DNA of 6,532 nt from Zoogloeaceae bacterium (GTDB lineage Bacteria; Pseudomonadota; Gammaproteobacteria; Burkholderiales; Rhodocyclaceae): positions 1 to 6,532 of the forward strand of contig JAITDH010000167.1 in assembly GCA_031282665.1 (NCBI GenBank), in the 5' to 3' direction. The first letter of the stretch is position 1. Every line of letters begins with the position of its first letter. The translations under genes and the position numbers were made by a program. The notes beneath the pieces are model-generated. The model was not told the DNA's origin. It did not search any database and saw nothing but the letters and a program-made list of their open reading frames with translations. Shown in pieces: positions 1-5,969 of this stretch.

Positions 1-24
1 TTTGTCTTAACAGGACCCCTGAAG

Positions 25-50
25 AAACCCGCCGCAAGGCGGGTTTTTTT
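25..50 (+). terminator. Rho-independent terminator of an upstream gene
   Basis: A perfect 9-bp stem, AAACCCGCC (25-33) with GGCGGGTTT (38-46), closes a GCAA tetraloop and runs into an unbroken T tract (44-50). This is the canonical form of an intrinsic terminator for + strand transcription. The gene it ends lies outside the window. A TAA at 8-10, just before the stem, could be its stop codon, but three codons are too few to judge. The opposite strand has only a short A-derived T run (3 bases) after the stem, so the terminator is not clearly bidirectional. Confidence 0.9.
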
Positions 51-142
51 ATGTCGTCGGGGATCAACCGGAGTTACCGCGTAGTCGTTCCAGCAAGGGG
101 TGCAATCCAAAGTGGGGAAAAACCTGTGTGGTTATCTCCAAC

Positions 143-166
143 CGTCATTGCGGGGAGCGAAGCGAC
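143..166. repeat. Fragment of a dispersed GCGAAGCGA-type repeat
   Basis: CGTCATTGCGGGGAGCGAAG (143-162) followed by CGAC resembles the chromosomal repeat, seen in many proteobacterial and other genomes, that begins CGTCATTGCGAG and continues through GAGCGAAGCGAC to GCAATCC. Only the first half is present in this orientation. A GCAATCCA also occurs at 102-109, on the other side and not in the usual order, so the copy looks truncated or rearranged. It lies immediately left of the MITE-like element. The family match is from memory and has not been tested by a search. Confidence 0.45.
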
Positions 167-167
167 A

Positions 168-313
168 CGGTTTTGTAGGTTGGATAAGCCGCAGGCGTAA
201 TCCGACAATCGTTCATTACCGGCGCGAAGCGCCGCTATTTTTGATTTGCGATGCTGCGCATCGGTGTGGATGGAATGTCGGATTGCGCTTCGCTTATCCA
301 ACCTACAAAACCG
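168..313. repeat. MITE-like long terminal inverted repeat element
   Basis: The left arm (168-207) and right arm (276-313) are inverted copies. The outermost 22 bases match perfectly (168-189 against 313-292; the core reads TTTTGTAGGTTGGATAAGC). The inner parts, ending in AATCCGACA, match again after a 2-base length difference. Between the arms lie two further small hairpins: GGCGC-GAA-GCGCC (221-233) and CGATGC-TGC-GCATCG (249-263). The element is too small to code for a transposase and no flanking direct duplication is visible. GTAGGTTGGATAAGCG-type repeats are common between genes in several proteobacteria, which fits a non-autonomous mobile or palindromic repeat. Its transcript would fold strongly. 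Confidence 0.75.
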
Positions 314-370
314 GCGCCTCGAATGCCAAGGAAGGTACTCTGTGGCCGGTATGCGCACGGTTTGCCTCTT

Positions 371-405
371 CTGATCCCTGATACCCGATTCCTGATGCCT
401 GATCC
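371..405. repeat. Tandem heptamer array, five CTGATNC units
   Basis: Five consecutive 7-base units follow without a gap: CTGATCC, CTGATAC, CCGATTC, CTGATGC, CTGATCC. Position 6 varies freely, while the rest is nearly fixed. On the other strand the unit reads GGNATCA. The array ends 51 bases before the start codon of the GTPase gene, so it lies in or just ahead of that gene's promoter and leader. A 7-base unit is not a codon multiple, and the array is not part of any coding frame I can support. Confidence 0.8.
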
Positions 406-417
406 CACCCCGGCGTG

Positions 418-423
418 TAAAAT
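418..423 (+). promoter_or_regulatory. Weak candidate -10 box for the GTPase-scpAB-rluB operon
   Basis: TAAAAT lies 33 bases before the ATG at 457, in an AT-richer patch between the heptamer array and the ribosome binding site. It resembles the sigma-70 -10 hexamer. No good -35 box is found 16-18 bases upstream, where the heptamer array ends. The site is offered only because some promoter is needed after the terminator at 25-50 and this is the best local match. Confidence 0.2.
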
Positions 424-445
424 CTTTCCTCGCCCTTTTCCCTTT

Positions 446-456
446 GGAGAATCTCC
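446..456 (+). promoter_or_regulatory. Ribosome binding site of the GTPase gene, within a small palindrome
   Basis: GGAGA (446-450) is a good Shine-Dalgarno sequence ending 6 bases before the ATG at 457 and fixes that start. It lies within GGAGAATCTCC (446-456), which can fold as a 4-bp stem with an AAT loop directly abutting the start codon. Such a short stem may be only marginally stable in the cell. The RBS call is firm; any role for the hairpin is speculative. Confidence 0.7.
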
Positions 457-2469
457 ATGTCCCTCGCACAGCGTTTCGCGGCCTACAGCCAGTGGCGGCA
501 TGAGGTCATCTCGGTGGTCGAGCGTCTGCGGCAATGGCTGCAAGAGCAGGATTTGAGCGACGCGCAGGCGGAATTGCGGCTGACCCGTTTGCAGGAACGC
601 ATCCGGGCGGACAAGCTCAATGTCGCGTTCGTGGCGGAGTTTTCGCGCGGCAAGTCGGAATTGATCAACAGTATCTTCTTCGCCGTCTATGGCAATCGCG
701 TCCTGCCCTCTTCCGCCGGGCGGACGACCATGTGCCCGACGGAACTGATGTTCGTGCCGGATGAACCGCCCTCGATCCGTCTCCTGCCAATCGAGACGCG
801 CGCCGAGGATTGCAGCGTGGGCGAATACAAGCGCCAGCCGGACGCGTGGCATGTGGTGAAGCTGAACATCCATTCGGCGGAATCGATGCAGCGGGCGATG
901 CGGCAGGTGAGCAAGGTCGTCCGGGTGACGCCGGAACTGGCCAAGGCGCTCGGCTTTTCCATCGGGAAGGAAGAGGAAAAGAACGATGACATGACTTTCG
1001 TGCTGGGCAAGGATGGCAAGGTGGAGATTCCGCGCTGGCGGCACGCGGTCATCAATTTTCCCCATCCGCTCCTGCAACAGGGCCTGGTGATCCTCGACAC
1101 GCCGGGCCTCAACGCGATCGGCGCGGAGCCGGAACTGACCCTTTCCCTCCTGCCCAACGCGCACGCGGTGCTCTTCATCCTGGCGGCGGATACCGGCGTC
1201 ACCCAGTCGGACCTGACCGTCTGGCGGGAACACATCGGCAGCCACCACGGACGGCGCGGGCGGCTGGTGGTGCTGAACAAGATCGACGGCCTGTGGGACG
1301 AACTCAAGAGCGAAGCGGAGATCGAGGCGGAAATCGCCCGCCAGGTCAGCTCCTGCGCGAATATCCTGTCCCTGGACGAGGCGCAGGTTTTCCCGGTTTC
1401 CGCGCAGAAGGGGCTGGTCGCCAAGGTGAACAAGGACGCGGCGCTGCTTGCGAAAAGCCGCCTGCCGCGCCTGGAAAACGCGCTTTCCGGCGAGTTGATC
1501 CCGGCCAAGCACGAAATCGTCCGCGAGGACGCGAGGAGCGAATTCGGGGAGGTCTACCGGCATATCCGTGACCTGCTGGACGCGCGCCTGTGGGGCCTGG
1601 CGGAACAGTTGTCGGAACTGGGCGACCTGCGCGGCAAGAACCGGAACGTCGTCGAATACATGCTGTACAAGATCAAGAACGAGAAGGAGGAATTCGAGAC
1701 CGGCCTGCAACACTATTATGCCGTGCGCAGCGTGTTTTCCACCCTGACCAACCGGCTGCTCGCGCATCTGGGGACGAGCGCCCTGCACGCGCTGGCCAGG
1801 CAGAAGCGGGAAAAGATGCTCTCCGCCAATTTCTCCCGCCAGCTTTCCGATACCATCGACGACTTTTTCGTCGAGATCGACGGTCGCCTGAAAAAGGCGG
1901 GCGCGGATATCGAAGAAATCCGCGCGATGATGGAGGCGGTTTATCGTCGCCTGACGGTGGAACAGGGCCTGCGGCTTTCCATGCCGGCGAGCTTTTCCAT
2001 CCAGCCTTACATCAGCGAAACGACGCGCCTGCAAGCCTGGTGCAACACCCATCTGAATACCGCCCTGCAACTGCTCACCAACGAGAAAAAGAACATCGTG
2101 CAGCGGTTTTTCTCCGAAATCGCCGTGCAGGCGCAGAAGATTTTCGACCGCGCCAACTGGGAAGCGGAAAGCTGGCTGAAGATCATCATGGCGCCGATGG
2201 AAACCCAGATCCGCGAGCACCAGCTTTACCTGAAACGCCGCCTGGAAAGCATCAAGCGCATCCATCAGGCGAGCGATACCCTGGAGGAACGCATCGGCGA
2301 ACTGGAGGATCTGCGCCAGGATCTGCTCCACCAGGTCGCCGAACTGGACAGGATGGACCAGGAACTGAAAGCCCTGCTGGAAAAGGATGCCGAGTTGGAC
2401 GCTGAGTTGAACGCCAACCCGGACACCAATGCCCAGGAAAAACCCCTGGGCGAGCCGCTTGCCATCTGA
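457..2469 (+). CDS. Dynamin-like GTPase with C-terminal coiled coil
   Basis: This 670-residue protein is a large GTPase of the bacterial dynamin-like group. The GTP-binding motifs are visible in order: P-loop AEFSRGKS (60-67), switch I GRTTMCPTEL (88-97), G3 DTPG (214-217), G4 NKID (274-277), and a G5-like SAQK (315-318). The remainder is largely helical and charged, with a likely coiled coil at about 585-650. No transmembrane segment or signal peptide is seen, so it is probably cytoplasmic or peripheral to the membrane. Dynamin relatives oligomerise and remodel membranes, but the cellular role of this group is not known to me. The P-loop starts with Ala rather than Gly. It is the first gene of an operon, 9 bases before scpA, which hints at a link to chromosome segregation or division. 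The GGAGA at 446 supports the start. The family call is firm; the role is open. Confidence 0.88.
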   Translation: MSLAQRFAAYSQWRHEVISVVERLRQWLQEQDLSDAQAELRLTRLQERIRADKLNVAFVAEFSRGKSELINSIFFAVYGNRVLPSSAGRTTMCPTELMFVPDEPPSIRLLPIETRAEDCSVGEYKRQPDAWHVVKLNIHSAESMQRAMRQVSKVVRVTPELAKALGFSIGKEEEKNDDMTFVLGKDGKVEIPRWRHAVINFPHPLLQQGLVILDTPGLNAIGAEPELTLSLLPNAHAVLFILAADTGVTQSDLTVWREHIGSHHGRRGRLVVLNKIDGLWDELKSEAEIEAEIARQVSSCANILSLDEAQVFPVSAQKGLVAKVNKDAALLAKSRLPRLENALSGELIPAKHEIVREDARSEFGEVYRHIRDLLDARLWGLAEQLSELGDLRGKNRNVVEYMLYKIKNEKEEFETGLQHYYAVRSVFSTLTNRLLAHLGTSALHALARQKREKMLSANFSRQLSDTIDDFFVEIDGRLKKAGADIEEIRAMMEAVYRRLTVEQGLRLSMPASFSIQPYISETTRLQAWCNTHLNTALQLLTNEKKNIVQRFFSEIAVQAQKIFDRANWEAESWLKIIMAPMETQIREHQLYLKRRLESIKRIHQASDTLEERIGELEDLRQDLLHQVAELDRMDQELKALLEKDAELDAELNANPDTNAQEKPLGEPLAI

Positions 2470-2478
2470 CGAGCCGAC

Positions 2479-3345
2479 GTGACGGAAAGCACCGCGACAC
2501 CCGCCCTGGCGCGCATCTACGGACAGCCGCTCGCCGAGCTTCCGCCCGACCTCTACATCCCGCCGGACGCGCTGGAAGTCCTCCTGGAAGCCTTCGAGGG
2601 GCCGCTGGACCTGCTCCTCTACCTGATCCGCAAGGCGAACGTCAACATCCTCGACATTCCGATGGCGCCGCTCACCCGGCAATACCTGGATTACGTCGAG
2701 GCGATGCGGGCGGTCAATCTGGAACTGGCCGCCGAATACCTGGTCATGGCGGCGATGCTGATCGAGATCAAGTCGCGGATGCTCCTGCCCCGGCCGAAGG
2801 AAATCGCCGGCGAAGAGGCGGAAGACCCGCGCGCGGAACTGGTCCGCCGCCTGATGGAATACGAGCAGATCAAGCAGGCGGCGCAGAAGATCAACGGGCT
2901 CGACTGCGCCGAACGGGATTTCCTCTGGGTGGAAACCTGGGTGGAAAAAAGCCTGGTCAAGCATTACCCGGCGGTCGATCTGGCGGATCTGCAACGCGCC
3001 TGGCGCGACATCCTGCGGCAGGCGAAGCTGCACGAGCGGCACGAAATCCGCCGCGAGGAACTCTCCGTGCGCGAGCACATGGGCATCATCCTGCGCGCCT
3101 TGCGGGAGCATGGCGGGCTGCTCCGCTTCACGGAACTGTTCGCGCCGGAAATGGGCGCACCCGCCCTGGTCGTGCATTTCATCGCCATGCTCGAACTCGC
3201 CCGCGAACGGCTGATCCATATCACCCAGACGGAAGCCTTCCAGCCGATCTATCTCCGCCTGGCGGGAGCACGCGCCGCCGGGGAAGAAGCCGGGGAAAAT
3301 ACCGACCTTGCAGAGGAAATGACCGATGGAACTGGCGACGCTTAA
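2479..3345 (+). CDS. scpA: Segregation and condensation protein A (ScpA, kleisin)
   Basis: This 288-residue protein is the kleisin subunit of the SMC-ScpAB condensin complex, which bridges the SMC heads and compacts and segregates the chromosome. The ScpA signature [14 protein letters not shown] (39-52) is followed by the helical [20 protein letters not shown] (84-103), the part expected to contact the SMC neck. The acidic linker around 111-120 leads to a C-terminal winged-helix region (about 195-262) expected to bind the SMC cap. The GTG at 2479 is chosen because no other start precedes the signature and it falls 9 bases after the GTPase stop. The Shine-Dalgarno match is weak (GAG at 2471-2473), so translation probably depends on ribosomes finishing the gene before. 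The last 20 bases overlap scpB. The length is usual for the family. Confidence 0.95.
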   Translation: MTESTATPALARIYGQPLAELPPDLYIPPDALEVLLEAFEGPLDLLLYLIRKANVNILDIPMAPLTRQYLDYVEAMRAVNLELAAEYLVMAAMLIEIKSRMLLPRPKEIAGEEAEDPRAELVRRLMEYEQIKQAAQKINGLDCAERDFLWVETWVEKSLVKHYPAVDLADLQRAWRDILRQAKLHERHEIRREELSVREHMGIILRALREHGGLLRFTELFAPEMGAPALVVHFIAMLELARERLIHITQTEAFQPIYLRLAGARAAGEEAGENTDLAEEMTDGTGDA

Positions 3346-3994
3346 GGCCGTCCTGGAGGCGGCGCTGCTCACCGCGCAGGAACCGCTCTCCCTCGCCGAC
3401 ATGAAAAAAATGTTCGATGACGAACTGGGCAACGAGGTGTTGCGCCGATGCCTGGACGAAATCCGCGCCGACTGGGAAGCCGGCCGGCGTCCCGCCGAAC
3501 TGCTGCAACTGGCCTCCGGCTGGCGCTTTCGCGCCCGGGTGGAATACATGCCCTACCTGGAACGCCTGAATCCGGAAAAGCCGCCCAAATATTCCCGCGC
3601 CGTCCTGGAAACGCTCGCCATCATCGCCTACCGGCAGCCGGTCACCCGCGGCGACATCGAGGAAATCCGCGGCGTGGCGGTCAACAGCAACGCCATCCGG
3701 GCGCTCGAGGAACGCGGCTGGATCGACGTGGTCGGTCACCGGGAAACGCCGGGACGGCCCGCCCTCTACGCCACGACGCGCAAATTCCTCGATGACATGG
3801 GATTGCGCGCCCTGGGCGAATTGCCGGTACTGGAAGCCATCAACCCGGATCTGTTCGCCGGGCAGGGAATCGAACTTCCGCCGCCCGCGCCAGCCTCCCC
3901 GCCCACCTCCCCCGCAACGCCTGCCGGAAATCTACCCGAGCAGGAAATTTCTCCACCGGAGTCCATGCACGATGAATCAGCCGACGCGCGCTAG
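3326..3994 (+). CDS. scpB: Segregation and condensation protein B (ScpB)
   Basis: This 222-residue partner of ScpA forms a dimer that binds the ScpA linker in the SMC condensin complex. Two winged-helix domains are expected, at about 5-80 and 88-165. The second contains the family hallmark: [20 protein letters not shown] (89-108), then [20 protein letters not shown] (109-128) and [17 protein letters not shown] (135-151). After about residue 183 comes a Pro/Ala/Ser-rich tail that looks disordered and ends with acidic residues. AGAGGA (3312-3317), inside the end of scpA, is the ribosome binding site, 8 bases before the ATG. The gene overlaps scpA by 20 bases and rluB by 23, so the three are probably translationally linked. 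The identity is firm. Confidence 0.95.
   Translation: MELATLKAVLEAALLTAQEPLSLADMKKMFDDELGNEVLRRCLDEIRADWEAGRRPAELLQLASGWRFRARVEYMPYLERLNPEKPPKYSRAVLETLAIIAYRQPVTRGDIEEIRGVAVNSNAIRALEERGWIDVVGHRETPGRPALYATTRKFLDDMGLRALGELPVLEAINPDLFAGQGIELPPPAPASPPTSPATPAGNLPEQEISPPESMHDESADAR
3958..3961 (+). promoter_or_regulatory. Ribosome binding site fixing the rluB start
   Basis: GGAG, inside the end of scpB, stands 10 bases before the ATG at 3972. The rluB frame remains open further upstream to an ATG at 3792. That longer version would overlap most of the second half of scpB and add 60 residues unlike any pseudouridine synthase. The site therefore supports the shorter protein. Confidence 0.6.
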
Positions 3995-4886
3995 AAGCGC
4001 CCGCAACGACAAAAAAGACAGAAAAGACGGAAACACCCTTGCCACCCCGCGTCCGCCGGGAAGGCGGGAAAGAGGCCGCCGCGACGATTCTCCGCGGGCG
4101 GGCAGGAAAGGCGCGGACGCCGCGGAAGAAACGAGCGGCGAGCGTTTGCACAAGGCGCTCGCGCAGACCGGGCTGGGCTCGCGGCGAGAAATGGAAGAGT
4201 GGATCGCGGCGGGCCGGGTGCAGGTCAACGGCCAGCCAGCGCAGATCGGCATGAGCGTCCGCCCGGGCGACCGGGTCAAGGTCAACGGGCGGCTGGTGTA
4301 TCTGCACTTCGCCGACCGCCTGCCGCGCGTCCTGCTCTACCACAAGCCGGAAGGCGAAATCGTCTCCCGCAGCGACCCGGAAGGCCGTCCCAGCGTCTTC
4401 AACGCCCTGCCGCGCCTGCGCGGCGGACGCTGGATCGCGGTCGGGCGGCTGGACATCAACACCTCCGGCCTCCTCATCTTCACCACCTCCGGCGAACTCG
4501 CCAACCGCCTGATGCATCCCGCTTCCAACCTGCTGCGCGAATACGCCGCCCGCGTGCTCGGCGAACTCAGCCCGGAAGCGGAACGGCAATTGTTGCAGGG
4601 CATCGAACTGGAAGACGGCATGGCGAATTTCGCCAGCCTGGAAGACGCCGGCGGCCAGGGCGCCAATCACTGGTATCGCGTCAATCTCCACGAAGGCCGC
4701 AACCGCGAAGTCCGCCGTCTTTTCGAAGCCGTCGGCTGCAAGGTCAGCCGCCTGATCCGCGTCCGCTACGGCCCCTTCATCCTGCCGCCGCGCCTGAAAC
4801 GCGGACATTGCCTGGAACTGGACGCCGCTGAGGTCGCGCGATTGCAGAAAAGCCTCGGCGGCGATCCCGCTGCCGAAAGCAGGTAG
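3972..4886 (+). CDS. rluB: 23S rRNA pseudouridine synthase of the RsuA/RluB/E/F family
   Basis: This 304-residue enzyme converts a uridine of 23S rRNA to pseudouridine; in E. coli, RluB acts on U2605 near the peptidyl transferase centre. An S4 RNA-binding domain (about 57-108, with [20 protein letters not shown] at 56-75) is followed by the catalytic domain. The motif [13 protein letters not shown] (158-170) holds the catalytic Asp161. [20 protein letters not shown] (241-260) followed by LIRVRYGP is the other family hallmark. The first 55 residues are a basic, low-complexity extension rich in Arg, Lys, Asp and Gly, which could add RNA contacts. The ATG at 3972 overlaps scpB by 23 bases. The scpA-scpB-rluB order is common in bacteria and favours RluB over RsuA, RluE or RluF. 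The family is firm and the exact member likely. Confidence 0.9.
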   Translation: MNQPTRARSARNDKKDRKDGNTLATPRPPGRRERGRRDDSPRAGRKGADAAEETSGERLHKALAQTGLGSRREMEEWIAAGRVQVNGQPAQIGMSVRPGDRVKVNGRLVYLHFADRLPRVLLYHKPEGEIVSRSDPEGRPSVFNALPRLRGGRWIAVGRLDINTSGLLIFTTSGELANRLMHPASNLLREYAARVLGELSPEAERQLLQGIELEDGMANFASLEDAGGQGANHWYRVNLHEGRNREVRRLFEAVGCKVSRLIRVRYGPFILPPRLKRGHCLELDAAEVARLQKSLGGDPAAESR

Positions 4887-4904
4887 AACGGTGCGATTCA
4901 AAAT

Positions 4905-5022
4905 GGGAGACAGGAGACAGAGGACAGGAGACAGAAGACAGAGCGCTCGCTTTGTCGTCAGTAGTCAACGGCCGCCGCTCCGTCCTCTGTCTCCTGTCTC
5001 CTGCCTCCTGTCTCCTGCCTCC
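4905..5022. repeat. Facing heptamer arrays forming a long inverted repeat
   Basis: The left array has five 7-base units (4906-4940): GGAGACA, GGAGACA, GAGGACA, GGAGACA, GAAGACA. The right array (4981-5022) has six units: CGTCCTC, TGTCTCC, TGTCTCC, TGCCTCC, TGTCTCC, TGCCTCC, which are the same motif on the other strand. Pairing 4906-4943 with 5022-4985 gives 33 Watson-Crick pairs in 38 positions, plus one G-T, around a 41-base loop. The loop contains the 8-base palindrome GAGCGCTC at its left edge (4941-4948). There is no T tract, so this is not a standard terminator. It fills most of the gap between rluB and the epimerase gene and ends 8 bases before the latter's ATG. Confidence 0.85.
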
Positions 5023-5030
5023 TGCTGCCA

Positions 5031-5969
5031 ATGAAAATCCTCGTCACCGGCGCGCACGGGTTCATCGGCGGCGCTCTGTGCGCGTTTCTCGAAACACGCG
5101 GGCATTGCGTGGTGCGCGCCGTGCGGCAGGCGCGTTCCGCCGGGGAAGTGGCGGTTGGCGAGGTTGATGCCGGGACGGACTGGCACGTGGCGCTGGAAGA
5201 CTGCGAGGCGGTGGCGCATCTGGCGGCGCGGACGCATGTCATGCGGGAAATGGCGCGCGATCCGCTCGCCGAATTCCGCCAGGTGAATTGCGAAGGCACG
5301 CTCAATCTGGCGCGGCAGGCCGCCCAGGCGGGCGCGCGACGCTTCGTGTACCTGAGCACGATCAAGGTCAACGGGGAGCGCACAGGGGAAAAACCCTTTT
5401 CCGAAGAGGATGCGCCGATGCCGGGCGACGCCTATGCCATTTCCAAGCACGAGGCGGAACAGGGCCTGCGGGCGCTGGCGCGGGAAACCAACATGGAATA
5501 CGTCATCATCCGCCCTCCCCTGGTCTATGGCCCCGGCGTCAAGGCCAACTTCGCCCGCCTCATGCGCTGGGCGCGCCGCGGCATCCCGCTGCCCCTGGGC
5601 GCGGTGCGCAACCGGCGTTCCCTGGTCGCGCTGGACAACCTGGTCAGCTTCATCGCCCTGTGCGCGGAACGGGACGAATCGCCCAGGGCGGCCAACCAGC
5701 TATTCCTGATCGGCGACGACGAGGATGTGTCGACCACGGAACTGCTGCGGCAGGCAATCCGCGCCAGCGGTGGGAAAACGCTTCTCCTCCCGGTGCCGCC
5801 CTCCTGGCTGCGCGTCGCCGCCCGCCTCCTCGGCCGGACGGAAACCGCCAGCCGCCTCCTCGATTCCCTCGTCATCGACAGTCGCAAGGCGCGCCATCTC
5901 CTGGGATGGCGGGCGGTGACCTCGCTGGAGGAAACCCTGCGCAAAATGGCCCGGCGCGATTGCCCATGA
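5031..5969 (+). CDS. NAD-dependent epimerase/reductase for nucleotide sugars (WbpV-like)
   Basis: This 312-residue protein is an extended short-chain dehydrogenase acting on a UDP-sugar in the cytoplasm. The NAD-binding TGAHGFIG (6-13) opens a Rossmann fold. The active site shows Ser109-Thr110 in YLSTIKVNGE (107-116) and the Tyr135/Lys139 pair in YAISK. RPPLVYGPGVKANFARLMRW (161-180) is a typical substrate-domain stretch. The STIKVNGE form, and the phosphoglycosyl transferase next door, recall WbpV and related UDP-4-keto-sugar reductases that make UDP-QuiNAc or UDP-FucNAc. A UDP-glucose or UDP-GlcNAc 4-epimerase remains possible, as sequence alone does not fix the substrate. The ATG at 5031 is required because TGAHGFIG begins five residues later. 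No Shine-Dalgarno sequence precedes it: the leader is pyrimidine-rich repeat. The stop overlaps the next start (ATGA). Confidence 0.88.
   Translation: MKILVTGAHGFIGGALCAFLETRGHCVVRAVRQARSAGEVAVGEVDAGTDWHVALEDCEAVAHLAARTHVMREMARDPLAEFRQVNCEGTLNLARQAAQAGARRFVYLSTIKVNGERTGEKPFSEEDAPMPGDAYAISKHEAEQGLRALARETNMEYVIIRPPLVYGPGVKANFARLMRWARRGIPLPLGAVRNRRSLVALDNLVSFIALCAERDESPRAANQLFLIGDDEDVSTTELLRQAIRASGGKTLLLPVPPSWLRVAARLLGRTETASRLLDSLVIDSRKARHLLGWRAVTSLEETLRKMARRDCP

Larger units (their letters stand above)
51..456. other. Gene-free intergenic region rich in repeats
   Basis: About 400 bases between the terminator and the GTPase gene contain no credible gene: open frames here have no recognisable family and cross the repeats. 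Base composition is less GC-rich than in the neighbouring genes. The stretch holds a dispersed repeat fragment (143-166), a MITE-like inverted repeat (168-313), a heptamer array (371-405) and the leader of the GTPase operon. I see nothing recognisable in 51-142 or 314-370. Confidence 0.7.

Noticed and set aside
1..10. End of an upstream coding gene with TAA at 8-10
   Set aside because: Only about three codons are in the window. The terminator at 25-50 shows a transcript arrives from the left, but a protein cannot be named or even confirmed.
235..3549. Very long open frame (1104 residues) on the - strand, opposite the GTPase, scpA and scpB
   Set aside because: The translation is low in family features and mirrors the codon pattern of the opposite genes. 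GC-rich third positions often leave one antisense frame open. The + strand genes here are certain, so this is a shadow.
3792..3971. Upstream extension of rluB by 60 residues
   Set aside because: It lies wholly within scpB, has no family similarity and no reason to be translated. The ATG at 3972 has a GGAG site at proper spacing.
4856..4875. Hairpin CGGCGGCG-ATCC-CGCTGCCG near the end of rluB as a terminator
   Set aside because: The 8-bp stem (one G-T pair) is real, but no T tract follows and it lies inside the coding sequence, so it does not qualify as an intrinsic terminator.
3840..4901. Open frame of 353 residues on the - strand opposite rluB
   Set aside because: Same antisense effect of GC-rich codons. 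No domain is recognisable, and rluB on the + strand has all its catalytic motifs.
4905..5022. CRISPR array
   Set aside because: The repeats are 7 bases long, tandem without spacers and in two opposite orientations, unlike CRISPR repeats. No cas genes are present.
5288..5965. Upstream extension of the sugar transferase frame
   Set aside because: It overlaps the epimerase gene in another frame and encodes Arg/Pro/Gly-rich sequence. The family N terminus begins at the ATG at 5966.
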